Source: an uncultured Erythrobacter sp. | Lineage (GTDB): Bacteria > Pseudomonadota > Alphaproteobacteria > Sphingomonadales > Sphingomonadaceae | Length of the DNA: 36,391 nucleotides | Direction of reading: 5' to 3' | Assembly: GCA_938015255.1 (NCBI GenBank) | Contig: CALLQC010000184.1 | Span: 1 to 36,391, forward strand | Shown here: positions 1 to 7,522 of the stretch, piece by piece | How positions within the stretch are numbered: the first letter of the stretch is position 1 | Layout of the letters: each line of letters begins with the position of its first letter | The notes under the pieces: generated by a model | Seen by the model: the letters and a program-made list of their open reading frames with translations, nothing else | The model's database searches: none | What the model was told of the DNA's origin: nothing | Translations under genes and position numbers: made by a program

Positions 1-198
1 CACATGATCACGGTCAAGATGACCGATGGCACAGAGTTTCAGACGCGCTCGACCTGGGGCAGCGAAGGCGACACGCTCGCTCTCGATATCGACCCGACGA
101 GCCACCCGGCATGGACCGGCGGCAAGCAGCAGCTCCAGGAAGGTGGCCGTGTGGCTGCGTTCAACAAGCGCTTCGGTGGGCTTTCGCTCAAGAAGTAA
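1..198 (+). CDS. rpmE: 50S ribosomal protein L31 (bL31), 3' part
   Basis: Ribosomal protein bL31 of the large subunit. The window opens inside the gene: the first codon (cac, His) and the next (atg, Met) are internal, corresponding to the usual [11 protein letters not shown] segment, so roughly ten N-terminal residues lie outside. The visible 65 residues carry the family's [13 protein letters not shown] and a basic C-terminus ending [12 protein letters not shown]. Whether the N-terminal zinc-binding form is present cannot be judged from this part. The gene ends at TAA 196-198 and is followed by two hairpins, the second with a T tract, so it looks like the last gene of its transcript. Identification is by motif and is confident. 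Confidence 0.93.
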   Translation, partial: HMITVKMTDGTEFQTRSTWGSEGDTLALDIDPTSHPAWTGGKQQLQEGGRVAAFNKRFGGLSLKK

Positions 199-215
199 GC
201 TGCATAAAAAGCTTC

Positions 216-231
216 GCAGGGTTCGCCCTGC
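216..231 (+). other. UUCG-capped hairpin in the rpmE 3' UTR
   Basis: A perfect 6-bp stem, GCAGGG with CCCTGC, closed by the very stable tetraloop TTCG. It lies 18 bases after the rpmE stop and is not followed by T residues, so it is more likely a 3'-end stabilising structure or an accessory to the terminator just downstream than a terminator itself. Confidence 0.6.
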
Positions 232-237
232 AAGGGG

Positions 238-266
238 AAGGCGGGCTGACGGGCTCGCCTTTTTCT
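238..266 (+). terminator. Rho-independent terminator of rpmE
   Basis: The 5' arm AAGGCGGGC (238-246) pairs with GGCTCGCCTT (252-261) through nine pairs including one G-U, and is followed by TTTTTC. This is a classical intrinsic terminator in the sense direction of rpmE. It ends just before the stop of the convergent oxygenase gene. Confidence 0.8.
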
Positions 267-273
267 TTGCCGT

Positions 274-906
274 CTACCCCCACGGTTTTTCCCGATACCA
301 TTTCGTGATTACATATTTCACGCCTTTGCGCACCTTCATCGCGTGGTGCAGGGTGTTCACATTACCGCTGCCATCGGGGTTGCGGTTGTTCCACCCCAGC
401 AGCTTGCCTTTTTCCGGCAGGATCTTCTTGCCAACCGCTTTGAACCGCGTCGCGCCGCCCGCCTCAACCTCATTCAGATAAATCATGAACGTCCAGGTCC
501 GCTGGCCGGATGTGCTGCAATATTTCTCCCAATCGGGTCCGTCGGGAGTGAACCAGTCCGTGTGCTCTTTGAATTCTTGCCCCACTTCATAGCGCTGGCC
601 CTGCACCTGCTCGCCATGCACAGGGTCGATACCGGTGAAATCGTACAGCAGCCCTTCCAGCTGCTGAACAGCATGCTCACCCGGATCGAGATCGCAGGTC
701 TCGCTGGTCCGAAACGCTTCATCACCGTTGAAATACGCCAGCGTGGATGGGCGCCGGTTCGCATCGATAAGAGCAATCAGCCGTGCGCAATGATCGGCTG
801 TCAAAAAGCTATCTTTGATAAACAGTTCAAGTTTGGGCGAGGGAACGCGTTTCACCCCATCATGGGAGCGCAGAAACTCAGCTGAAGATTCGCCCGGTGC
901 CAGCAT
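274..906 (-). CDS. 2OG-Fe(II) oxygenase, prolyl 4-hydroxylase type
   Basis: A 210-residue cytoplasmic oxygenase of the prolyl-4-hydroxylase alpha-subunit (P4Hc) fold, expected to hydroxylate a substrate using 2-oxoglutarate, O2 and Fe(II). The iron ligands are visible: H115-T-D117 in EHTDWF and the distal histidine in LHHAMKV (187/188), with a 2-oxoglutarate-binding basic residue in GVKYVITKW (about K197). RTWTFMIYLN preceding a Gly-Gly-Ala-Thr segment matches the conserved core strand of the family. No signal peptide or membrane segment is seen. The substrate is unknown; bacterial members act on proteins or small molecules. The gene stands alone, convergent with rpmE, and ATG 906 is the only sensible ATG start. 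Confidence 0.85.
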   Translation of the reverse strand: MLAPGESSAEFLRSHDGVKRVPSPKLELFIKDSFLTADHCARLIALIDANRRPSTLAYFNGDEAFRTSETCDLDPGEHAVQQLEGLLYDFTGIDPVHGEQVQGQRYEVGQEFKEHTDWFTPDGPDWEKYCSTSGQRTWTFMIYLNEVEAGGATRFKAVGKKILPEKGKLLGWNNRNPDGSGNVNTLHHAMKVRKGVKYVITKWYREKPWG

Positions 907-1038
907 GGGTCTGGGGTAGCGGCACCAATGAGGCTCGCCAAGCCAGGAAAGATTCTTGCGTGTTTCAATTTCCCACGCAGTTTTCGCTTCACTTGGCGCG
1001 CGCTTTGTGCAACAGGCTCGCGCCCGCCACGCATGGCC

Positions 1039-1066
1039 TTGACCGCCAGCGCAGCGGGATTAAACC
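1039..1066 (+). promoter_or_regulatory. Candidate sigma-70 promoter of tRNA-His
   Basis: TTGACC (1039-1044) is followed after 16 bases by TAAACC (1061-1066), 54 bases before the tRNA. The same TTGACCGC opening and a TAAA-type -10 occur before tRNA-Met at 30007-30035, which supports a real promoter. Confidence 0.5.
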
Positions 1067-1119
1067 GCCCCGTTCACGCGGGCTTGGCAAAGACTGATGC
1101 TGTGTCGGGGTGGAGTTGT

Positions 1120-1197
1120 GGCGATCGTAGCTCAGTTGGTTAGAGCGCCGGTTTGTGGTACCGGAGGTCGGGGGTTCGAGACCCCTCGATCGCCCCA
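1120..1197 (+). tRNA. tRNA-His (GTG)
   Basis: A complete cloverleaf. The acceptor stem GCGATCG (1121-1127) pairs with CGATCGC (1187-1193). The anticodon loop TTGTGGT contains GTG, and the T-arm is GGGGTTCGAGACCCC. The extra G at 1120 faces C1194, giving the histidine-specific G-1:C73 pair, and the CCA end (1195-1197) is encoded. Confidence 0.97.
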
Positions 1198-1272
1198 TCA
1201 ACTCCTTTCCAAAATGCATGATTGCTCCCGCGGTCCACGCGCATTCTTGCGCTGAATTTGGGGCAATATCGT

Positions 1273-2340
1273 ATGACCGCTTTCTGGACCGAACCTGATT
1301 TCGACGATCACGAAATGGTGCATATCGTGCGGGACCGAAACAGCGGCCTGACGGCGATTATTGCGGTTCATTCGACTCATCTCGGCCCCGGCGCGGGCGG
1401 TACGCGGTTCTGGCATTATCCCGATCCGAAAGATGGCCTGCGCGATGCGCTGCGCCTTTCACGCGGCATGAGCTACAAGAATGCTATGGCCGGTCTGCCT
1501 ATGGGCGGCGGGAAGGCAGTCATTTTGGCAGACGAAACCCGCACCAAGACACCTGAATTGCTTGCCGCGTTTGGCGATGCGGTAGAGGGGCTGGGCGGGC
1601 GCTACGTTACCGCCGAGGATGTCGGGATCAGCGAGGCGGATATGGTCGCCGTTTCAAAGCGGACAGCGCACGTCTCGGGGTTGCCTGTGTCGGGTGACAA
1701 CGCTGCTGGCGGCGATCCCGGCCCGTTCACCGCAATGGGTATCTACCTCGGCATCAAAGCTGCGGTGCGCCACAAGCTTGGCAAGGATTCGGTTGCCGGG
1801 GTCCATGTCGCGGTCCAGGGCACCGGCAGCGTCGGCGGCGGAGTGGCGAAACTCCTCGCCGCAGACGGGGCCAAGTTGACGCTGGCTGATATCCATGCGG
1901 ATCGCGCCGCCGCGCTTGCGCGCGAACTGGGCGGACGGACGGTGCCGGCTGACGAAATTCTGAGTACGCCGTGCGATGTTCTCAGCCCGAATGCATTGGG
2001 TGCCATCCTTGACGAGCAGAGCATCGCCGCGCTTGATTGCGCGATTGTCGCAGGGGGAGCCAACAATCAGCTTGCCCGCGCCCATCACGGCAAACCTCTG
2101 TTTGACAGCGGTATTTTGTTCGCGCCTGACTATGTTATCAATGCGGGGGGAATTATCTCTGTCGCCATGGAATATCTGGCCCGCCGTGACGGAACAGGCG
2201 CAAGTGTCGAAGATGTTCATGCCCGCATTGCGACGATCCCCGATCGTCTTGAACAGATCTGGGCGCAGAGCGATTCCAGCAAGGTTTCTCCAGATGTGGT
2301 TGCTGACAGGATGGCGCAGGAACTGATCGGCCGCGCATAG
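1273..2340 (+). CDS. Leucine dehydrogenase-like amino acid dehydrogenase
   Basis: A 355-residue enzyme of the Glu/Leu/Phe/Val dehydrogenase family, which reversibly deaminates an amino acid to the 2-oxo acid with NAD+. It has the LGPGAGGTR substrate loop (38-45) and the lysine pair K69 (SYKNAMAGLP) and K81 (MGGGKAVI), at the spacing of Bacillus leucine dehydrogenase. A C-terminal Rossmann domain carries VQGTGSVGGG. Length fits leucine/phenylalanine dehydrogenases (about 350-365) rather than glutamate dehydrogenases (about 420-450). ATG 1273 was preferred to an in-frame upstream start at 1222 because the family begins just before this point. Likely role: branched-chain amino acid use. The exact substrate (Leu, Val or Phe) cannot be read with certainty. 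Confidence 0.85.
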   Translation: MTAFWTEPDFDDHEMVHIVRDRNSGLTAIIAVHSTHLGPGAGGTRFWHYPDPKDGLRDALRLSRGMSYKNAMAGLPMGGGKAVILADETRTKTPELLAAFGDAVEGLGGRYVTAEDVGISEADMVAVSKRTAHVSGLPVSGDNAAGGDPGPFTAMGIYLGIKAAVRHKLGKDSVAGVHVAVQGTGSVGGGVAKLLAADGAKLTLADIHADRAAALARELGGRTVPADEILSTPCDVLSPNALGAILDEQSIAALDCAIVAGGANNQLARAHHGKPLFDSGILFAPDYVINAGGIISVAMEYLARRDGTGASVEDVHARIATIPDRLEQIWAQSDSSKVSPDVVADRMAQELIGRA

Positions 2341-2436
2341 CAATGTGTCGATTGCGCGCGGTAAAGCGGGCGTTGCGCAATTTGCGGTCTTGCGGGGCGC
2401 GATGAGGGGACTACAACGTCCTTTGGGGATCCCTGA

Positions 2437-3195
2437 ATGCACATTTATGCCAATCCCAAACGCTTTCTGTCGCTCGCGGCATGGCTGACTCCGCTTGTCT
2501 TCTGGAGCGGACTGGTCGTGGCGCTGGGCGCGATTGCATACGGTATGACTTCAGTCGCGCCGGATCGCTTGATGGGTGAAAGTGTGCGTATCCTGTTTAT
2601 CCATGTGCCAAGCGCCTGGCTGGGTATGGGCGGTTGGACAGGTATCGCCCTCTCTTCGGCGGTCCTGCTCATCTGGAAGCATCCTCTGGCAAGCATTGCC
2701 GCGCGCGCAATTGCATTGCCCGGAATGGTATTCACTGCCATCTGCCTTGCCACAGGGTCGATCTGGGGACGCCCGACATGGGGCACCTGGTGGGTGTGGG
2801 ACGGAAGACTGACTTCAATGCTGGTTTTGCTGTTCCTTTATGCTGGATACATCGCACTGGCTCAGGCCACCGCGCGCGAAGGCGGATCAGCGAAAATTGC
2901 TGCGATTTTCGGTCTCGTCGGTGCAATAAACATACCGATCATCAATCGCAGTGTCGTGTGGTGGAATTCGCTTCACCAACCGCCCAGCATTACCGCTGGG
3001 GGATCGTCAATCGATGCCAGCTACCTATGGCCTCTTCTGGCAGCAGTAATCGGTTTTTCGCTGTTGTTTGGCGGCATTGTGCTGATGCGGATGCGTGCCC
3101 TGATCGCGGAACAGCAGGTGGAGGCCCGGTTGCGCCGCCGCGCGCTGGATGACGAAATGCCCGCCACTGCGCAAGCCGCGATGGAGACAGCGTAA
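2437..3195 (+). CDS. ccmC: Heme exporter protein CcmC
   Basis: A 252-residue, six-helix inner-membrane protein of System I cytochrome c maturation that displays heme on the periplasmic face and loads it onto CcmE. The tryptophan-rich heme-handling WWD-type motif is clear (GRPTWGTWWVWDGRLTS, about 115-131), and conserved histidines flank it (FIHVPSAW and NSLHQPPS). It is the first gene of the ccm run here. It overlaps ccmD by one base (TAATG) and lies 96 bases after the dehydrogenase gene. CcmA and CcmB, its usual ABC partners, are not next to it. Confidence 0.95.
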   Translation: MHIYANPKRFLSLAAWLTPLVFWSGLVVALGAIAYGMTSVAPDRLMGESVRILFIHVPSAWLGMGGWTGIALSSAVLLIWKHPLASIAARAIALPGMVFTAICLATGSIWGRPTWGTWWVWDGRLTSMLVLLFLYAGYIALAQATAREGGSAKIAAIFGLVGAINIPIINRSVVWWNSLHQPPSITAGGSSIDASYLWPLLAAVIGFSLLFGGIVLMRMRALIAEQQVEARLRRRALDDEMPATAQAAMETA

Positions 3196-3341
3196 TGCGC
3201 GAGGCGCTCGACCATTGGGACTTTGTGATTGCCGCATATGCAATCGGCCTGGGTGCACTGGCTATGCTGATTGCGTGGAGCTGGCAGACAATGCGCAATG
3301 CCGAAAAACGCCGGGACGAATTAAAGCGCCGAGGAAAATGA
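3195..3341 (+). CDS. ccmD: Heme exporter protein CcmD
   Basis: A 48-residue gene that length cut-offs easily miss. The protein starts MREALDHWDFVIAAYAIG, has one membrane helix (about 10-30) and ends in a strongly basic tail (EKRRDELKRRGK). This is the standard CcmD layout: a small single-span protein that helps release holo-CcmE from the CcmC/ABC complex. The ATG shares its A with the ccmC stop (TAATG), and its TGA overlaps the ccmE ATG (ATGA). The position between ccmC and ccmE makes the call firm despite the short length. Confidence 0.92.
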   Translation: MREALDHWDFVIAAYAIGLGALAMLIAWSWQTMRNAEKRRDELKRRGK

Positions 3342-3802
3342 CAGTGAAAGCGAAACATCAAAGGCTGACTCTGGTCGTCTTGGCCCTGATCGCGATTATC
3401 GCGGCAGGGCTGATCGCTACTTGGGCGCTGCGCAGTCAGGCTAACTATTTCTATCTGCCCGAACAAATGGCGGCGGAACCGCCGGAAGTGGGTCAGGCTG
3501 TGCGATTGGGCGGTATGGTGCAGGCCGGTTCAATCGAAACCATGGCTGACGGGATCACCGTCAACTTTCGCGTCACAGGCAACACAGCGGATGTGATACC
3601 CGTGCGTTACAGCGGCATTCTTCCCGACCTGTTTGTCGAGGAATCAGGTGTCGTGGCAGAGGGCAGCCTGGGTGCCGATGGGGTATTCGAGGCGACCAAT
3701 TTGCTGGCCAAGCACGACGAGAATTATGTGCCGCGAGAGCTCGAGGGGCTCGAAGGGCACCAGAGCCAGGACTACGCCGAAACCGTGGCGGGAACGGAAT
3801 AG
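3338..3802 (+). CDS. ccmE: Cytochrome c-type biogenesis heme chaperone CcmE
   Basis: A 154-residue periplasmic heme chaperone anchored by one N-terminal helix (about 10-30). The heme-attaching histidine is H126 in LLAKHDENYVP, with the partner tyrosine Y130. The OB-fold strand region VRLGGMVQAGSI also matches the family. The ATG at 3338 overlaps the ccmD stop (ATGA). A longer reading in the same frame from 3149 was rejected because it runs through ccmC and ccmD. CcmE takes heme from CcmC and hands it to the CcmF/CcmH lyase. Confidence 0.95.
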   Translation: MTVKAKHQRLTLVVLALIAIIAAGLIATWALRSQANYFYLPEQMAAEPPEVGQAVRLGGMVQAGSIETMADGITVNFRVTGNTADVIPVRYSGILPDLFVEESGVVAEGSLGADGVFEATNLLAKHDENYVPRELEGLEGHQSQDYAETVAGTE

Positions 3803-3808
3803 GACGAG

Positions 3809-5794
3809 ATGATCGCTGAACTCGGCCTTGCCGCTCTTTGGCTCGCCACTGCTCTGGCTTTCCTGCAAATTGCTGCGGGTGTCCTCGGCCTGCGGGGCGA
3901 CGCGCATTCCGCCCGGTTCGCGGTGTACGCCCGTCCTGCAGCAGTTGTGCAGGCATTTCTCGCGGTGCTGTCATTTTTCCTGCTGCTTTACGCGTTCGCC
4001 GTTACGGATCTTTCGATCAAACTGGTCGCGACCAATTCGCACTCGATGAAACCCTTCATCTACAAGCTGACCGGAACATGGGGAAACCACGAAGGGTCTA
4101 TGCTGCTCTGGGTGGGTGTGCTGGCGCTCTCTGGCGGATTGTTGGCCGGAATGGAAAAGCGACTGCCGGAAAAGACCATGTCTGCGACGCTCGCCGTGCA
4201 GGGTTTCGTGGCGCTTGGCTTCTACGCATTTCTGCTTCTCAGCTCGAACCCGTTTGAGCGTCTGCCTGTTCCTGCGGCGGAGGGCACCGGGCTTAATCCG
4301 TTGCTGCAGGATATCGGCCTCGCAGTTCATCCTCCCACGCTTTATGTCGGCTATGTCGGTCTTTCTGTCGCGTTCAGCCTCGCTATGGGGGCGCTTATCA
4401 CCCGGCAGGTCAATCCCGATTTCGCAAAGGTGATGCGGCCATGGGTGCTGTTTGCATGGGTGTTCCTGACGCTCGGCATTACAGCTGGCTCCTATTGGGC
4501 GTATTACGAGCTCGGTTGGGGCGGCTGGTGGTTCTGGGACCCGGTGGAAAACGCATCATTGATGCCATGGCTCGCGGCTACTGCATTGCTTCATTCCGTA
4601 AGCGTACTGGCCGCCCGCGATGCCTTGCGCACATGGACCATCATGCTGGGTGTGCTTGCATTCTCGATGTCCATGCTCGGTACTTTCCTGGTGCGCTCAG
4701 GGGTGCTGACAAGCGTGCATGCCTTCGCCGTCGATCCCGAACGCGGGACGTTTATCCTGGTGCTGCTTGCGCTGTATATTGGCGGCAGTCTGGCGATCTT
4801 TGCCGTGCGCGCCGGATCCATCGCTGAGGGAAAGCGCTTCACCTTCACCAGCCGCGAAGGTGCGCTGGTTTTCAACAATGTGATGCTTAGCGCGATATTG
4901 GCCATTGTGCTGTTGGGCACGCTTTATCCGCTGCTGACCGAAGCGTTCGATGTGCGTGTCTCAGTTGGACCGCCATATTTCAATCCCGCCGGCGCAATCT
5001 TTGCGATACCGATGTTTATCGTCATGGCGATCGGGCCATTACTCCGGTGGAAGGATGACAAGCCTAAACGCATTCAGTTTGAGCTATGCCTCCTAGCCGC
5101 GATTGCGATTGCCGTTGTTTCGCTCGTCGCGATCCTGGGGGACTACGCGATCCTGCCATTGCTTGGTCTGGCATTGGCAATCGCGCTTGGCGTAGCCGCA
5201 TTCCTGCCGCTGCGAGGTCGCAAGCTGTCACGCGTTCCGACGGCGGTGTGGGGCATGGTCATGGCGCATTTCGGTGTGGCTGTGGCGCTATTCGGCATGG
5301 CGAGCGAAAGCGCCTTTACGCAGGAACGGCTCGCCGCTGTATCACCCGGCAGCACAGAGCAGCTCGGTGATTGGACCCTGACGCTTGAAGGGGTTGAACC
5401 CATTGCCGGGCCCAACTGGACGGCGATTGAAGCCCGTGTCCTCGCCGCACGCGGGAATGAAGATCCGATCGTACTCACTCCTCAGGCGCGCGATTTCTGG
5501 GCGCCCGCACAAGCCACAAGCGAGAGCGCGCTGATCACACGCTGGGACGGCCAGCTTTACGCTGTCATTGGCGAACAGACCGAAGATGGCCGTTGGCAGC
5601 TGCGCGTCTGGTGGAAACCGTTTGTGACCTTCATCTGGTACGGCGGCCTGCTCATTTCGCTGGGCGGTGTGCTATCAATTGTCGGACGCGTCCGGCTTGA
5701 TCTAAAGCGCCGAAGTGCGGTTCGAAAAGGCAATCAGCGGCGCGAGGATCAGGCGAAAATCACTGGCAAAGTCCAAGTGGAGCCTGCCGAATAA
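3809..5794 (+). CDS. ccmF: Cytochrome c heme lyase subunit CcmF
   Basis: A 661-residue polytopic inner-membrane protein, the usual length for CcmF, that joins heme to the CXXCH cysteines of apocytochrome c together with CcmH/CcmI. The WWD heme-binding motif is seen as GWGGWWFWDPVENASLMPW (about 229-247). Conserved surrounding segments include GTWGNHEGSMLLW (90-102) and HPPTLYVGYVG. A large periplasmic domain lies near the C-terminus, before a last membrane helix. It starts six bases after ccmE and overlaps ccmG by one base (TAATG). Confidence 0.97.
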   Translation: MIAELGLAALWLATALAFLQIAAGVLGLRGDAHSARFAVYARPAAVVQAFLAVLSFFLLLYAFAVTDLSIKLVATNSHSMKPFIYKLTGTWGNHEGSMLLWVGVLALSGGLLAGMEKRLPEKTMSATLAVQGFVALGFYAFLLLSSNPFERLPVPAAEGTGLNPLLQDIGLAVHPPTLYVGYVGLSVAFSLAMGALITRQVNPDFAKVMRPWVLFAWVFLTLGITAGSYWAYYELGWGGWWFWDPVENASLMPWLAATALLHSVSVLAARDALRTWTIMLGVLAFSMSMLGTFLVRSGVLTSVHAFAVDPERGTFILVLLALYIGGSLAIFAVRAGSIAEGKRFTFTSREGALVFNNVMLSAILAIVLLGTLYPLLTEAFDVRVSVGPPYFNPAGAIFAIPMFIVMAIGPLLRWKDDKPKRIQFELCLLAAIAIAVVSLVAILGDYAILPLLGLALAIALGVAAFLPLRGRKLSRVPTAVWGMVMAHFGVAVALFGMASESAFTQERLAAVSPGSTEQLGDWTLTLEGVEPIAGPNWTAIEARVLAARGNEDPIVLTPQARDFWAPAQATSESALITRWDGQLYAVIGEQTEDGRWQLRVWWKPFVTFIWYGGLLISLGGVLSIVGRVRLDLKRRSAVRKGNQRREDQAKITGKVQVEPAE

Positions 5795-6318
5795 TGCGCC
5801 CCGTTTTCTTCATTCCGCTTGCCCTGTTCCTGTTTTTCGCAGGATTGGCCGCTTACATGCTCGCCAATGGCCGGTTCGAGACCGTACCGTCCGGTATGGT
5901 GGATAAGCCGCTTCCGGAATTCAGCCTGCCGCCAGCGGTCGATGGTCTTCCGGGTGCGTCACAAGCCAATTTTATAGGCGGAGAACCCAAACTGCTGAAC
6001 ATCTGGGCGAGCTGGTGCCTTCCTTGCATTGCTGAGGCTCCGCAGCTTGAAAGGTTGAAGGAGGAGGGTGTCGAGATCATTGGCATCGCCATTCGCGACA
6101 GGCCCGAGGATGTCGCAGATTTTCTCAGCCGATATGGAAATCCCTATACGCGCATCGGTGCGGATGACATTTCGGAGCTGCAGATTGAAATCGGGGCGGC
6201 CGGCGTACCCGAAACTTTCGTGATCGATGGCGAAGGGAAGATTCGTTATCAGCATATCGGCGACATACGCGCAGACGACGTTCCCGAGATTCTTGAAATA
6301 CTGGAGGACGTGAAGTGA
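5794..6318 (+). CDS. ccmG: Thiol:disulfide interchange protein CcmG (DsbE)
   Basis: A 174-residue membrane-anchored periplasmic thioredoxin that keeps apocytochrome or CcmH cysteines reduced before heme attachment. It has an N-terminal anchor helix (about 5-24) and the thioredoxin active site WASWCLPCIAEAP with C75 and C78. The conserved cis-proline loop is AAGVPETFVID. Translation is coupled on both sides: TAATG with ccmF and GTGA with ccmH. Confidence 0.95.
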   Translation: MRPVFFIPLALFLFFAGLAAYMLANGRFETVPSGMVDKPLPEFSLPPAVDGLPGASQANFIGGEPKLLNIWASWCLPCIAEAPQLERLKEEGVEIIGIAIRDRPEDVADFLSRYGNPYTRIGADDISELQIEIGAAGVPETFVIDGEGKIRYQHIGDIRADDVPEILEILEDVK

Positions 6319-6737
6319 TCCGCGCGTTTCTCATTTTCCTGTTCGCGGCCATTGCGATGCCATCGGCGGCGCAGGACACACTGCCGCCTGCGCCCTATGC
6401 CTACAAGCAGCTCGACGATCCTGATCTGGAGGCAAAGGCATCTGACCTGATGGACACTTTGCGTTGTCTCAAATGCCAGTCGCAAAGCATCAATGACAGC
6501 GACGCGCCCATGGCAGGAGATATGCGCCATCAAGTCCGCAGCCGTATTCTCGCAGGAGAGGAGCCTGACGCAATCCGTGCATGGCTGATCGAGCGTTACG
6601 GGAACTATGTGAGTTACCAACCCGAGGTTAGCGCCTCCACCTGGCCACTATTCGCGATACCGGCATTGCTGGTTTTGATCGCGGCGCTGATCCTGCTGCG
6701 CAGGCTCGGCAAACGGCGGCAAGAAGAGCGCGCATAA
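6315..6737 (+). CDS. ccmH: Cytochrome c-type biogenesis protein CcmH (CcmL/CycL type)
   Basis: A 140-residue thiol-oxidoreductase that handles the apocytochrome CXXCH cysteines. It has a signal peptide ending near PSAAQ, then the hallmark LRCLKCQSQSIND with C51 and C54, and a C-terminal membrane helix (about 112-130) followed by an Arg/Lys-rich tail. The start is GTG 6315, overlapping the ccmG stop as GTGA. This is the short form without the TPR half, which is encoded separately as the next gene. Confidence 0.94.
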   Translation: MIRAFLIFLFAAIAMPSAAQDTLPPAPYAYKQLDDPDLEAKASDLMDTLRCLKCQSQSINDSDAPMAGDMRHQVRSRILAGEEPDAIRAWLIERYGNYVSYQPEVSASTWPLFAIPALLVLIAALILLRRLGKRRQEERA

Positions 6738-7375
6738 TGGGCGGCTGGCTCGCAGTGCTGGCTCTGGCCATGGCATCGTTCGCGCTCGCAGCACTTCTGC
6801 TGAAGTTGCCGCGAGAGGGATACACGCTGTTTGGATCCGTTCTGCTGTTCGGGCTTGCAGGCTATGCCTGGCAGGGGTCACCCGAACAGCCCGGAAGTCC
6901 CAAGGCCGAACAATTGCAGGTTCCCCGTTCCGGTGAGGATATGGTGATGGCGCGGCAGGCGCTCTTCGATGAGGGACAGGCCAAACCGAATTACCTGGTC
7001 ACGTCAGACGCTTTTGCGAGGCGCGGCCGGTTTGATGATGCGGCCGGCCTGCTTCGAAAAGGGTTGATCGATAATCCCGATCATCTCGAAGGGTGGCTGG
7101 CATTGGCAATGGCGCTGACAGGCCATGCAGATGGGTTCGTAACGCCAGCGGCGGCGCACGCCTATGCCAAGGCTCGGGCGATTGACCCTGCCAATCCGGC
7201 GGCGGATTTCTTCCTTGGATTCAGTTTTTTACAGACTGGAGAGGTGCGTCAGGCGCGCAATGTGTGGATGAGCCTGCTGGCCCGCTCACCCGAAGATGCA
7301 CCGTGGCGTGATGACCTTGAGGCGCGCATTGCCCGTCTTGATGAAATGATCGCCAACGCACCGATGCTGCAATAG
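6737..7375 (+). CDS. ccmI: TPR protein CcmI (CycH-like)
   Basis: A 212-residue apocytochrome c chaperone. Its N-terminal hydrophobic part has two probable helices (about 2-24 and 29-45). The periplasmic part contains TPR-like helices: GRFDDAAGLLRKGLIDNPDH, GWLALAMALTGHA, and AYAKARAIDPANPAADFFLG. The protein is shorter than many CcmI proteins. The start overlaps the ccmH stop (TAATG), and it is the last gene of the ccm run. Name assignment relies on position plus the anchor-TPR layout. Confidence 0.85.
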   Translation: MGGWLAVLALAMASFALAALLLKLPREGYTLFGSVLLFGLAGYAWQGSPEQPGSPKAEQLQVPRSGEDMVMARQALFDEGQAKPNYLVTSDAFARRGRFDDAAGLLRKGLIDNPDHLEGWLALAMALTGHADGFVTPAAAHAYAKARAIDPANPAADFFLGFSFLQTGEVRQARNVWMSLLARSPEDAPWRDDLEARIARLDEMIANAPMLQ

Positions 7376-7401
7376 TGTCACACTCCCCCCCGCCCTCGAT
7401 G

Positions 7402-7430
7402 TTGCAGGAGCGAAATGGCGGTGCTAGGGC
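7402..7430 (+). promoter_or_regulatory. Candidate promoter of kup
   Basis: TTGCAG (7402-7407), 17 bases, then TAGGGC (7425-7430), about 90 bases before the kup ATG. The acpP upstream region has the same arrangement (TTGC.., 17 bases, TAGGGC). An in-frame upstream start for kup at 7415 would lie inside this promoter, which favours the start at 7523. Confidence 0.4.
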
Positions 7431-7522
7431 GCGCCACCTTGCGGGACGCCGCTTTGATTTCATCGCCTGCGGAACGTGGCCGCCGGCTTAGGGCAGTACC
7501 GCAATCGGGAAATCCAGTTAGT

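Noticed and set aside
26-481. Forward open frame spanning the rpmE end and the oxygenase gene
   Set aside because: It crosses the rpmE terminator and has no recognisable protein; real genes explain both halves.
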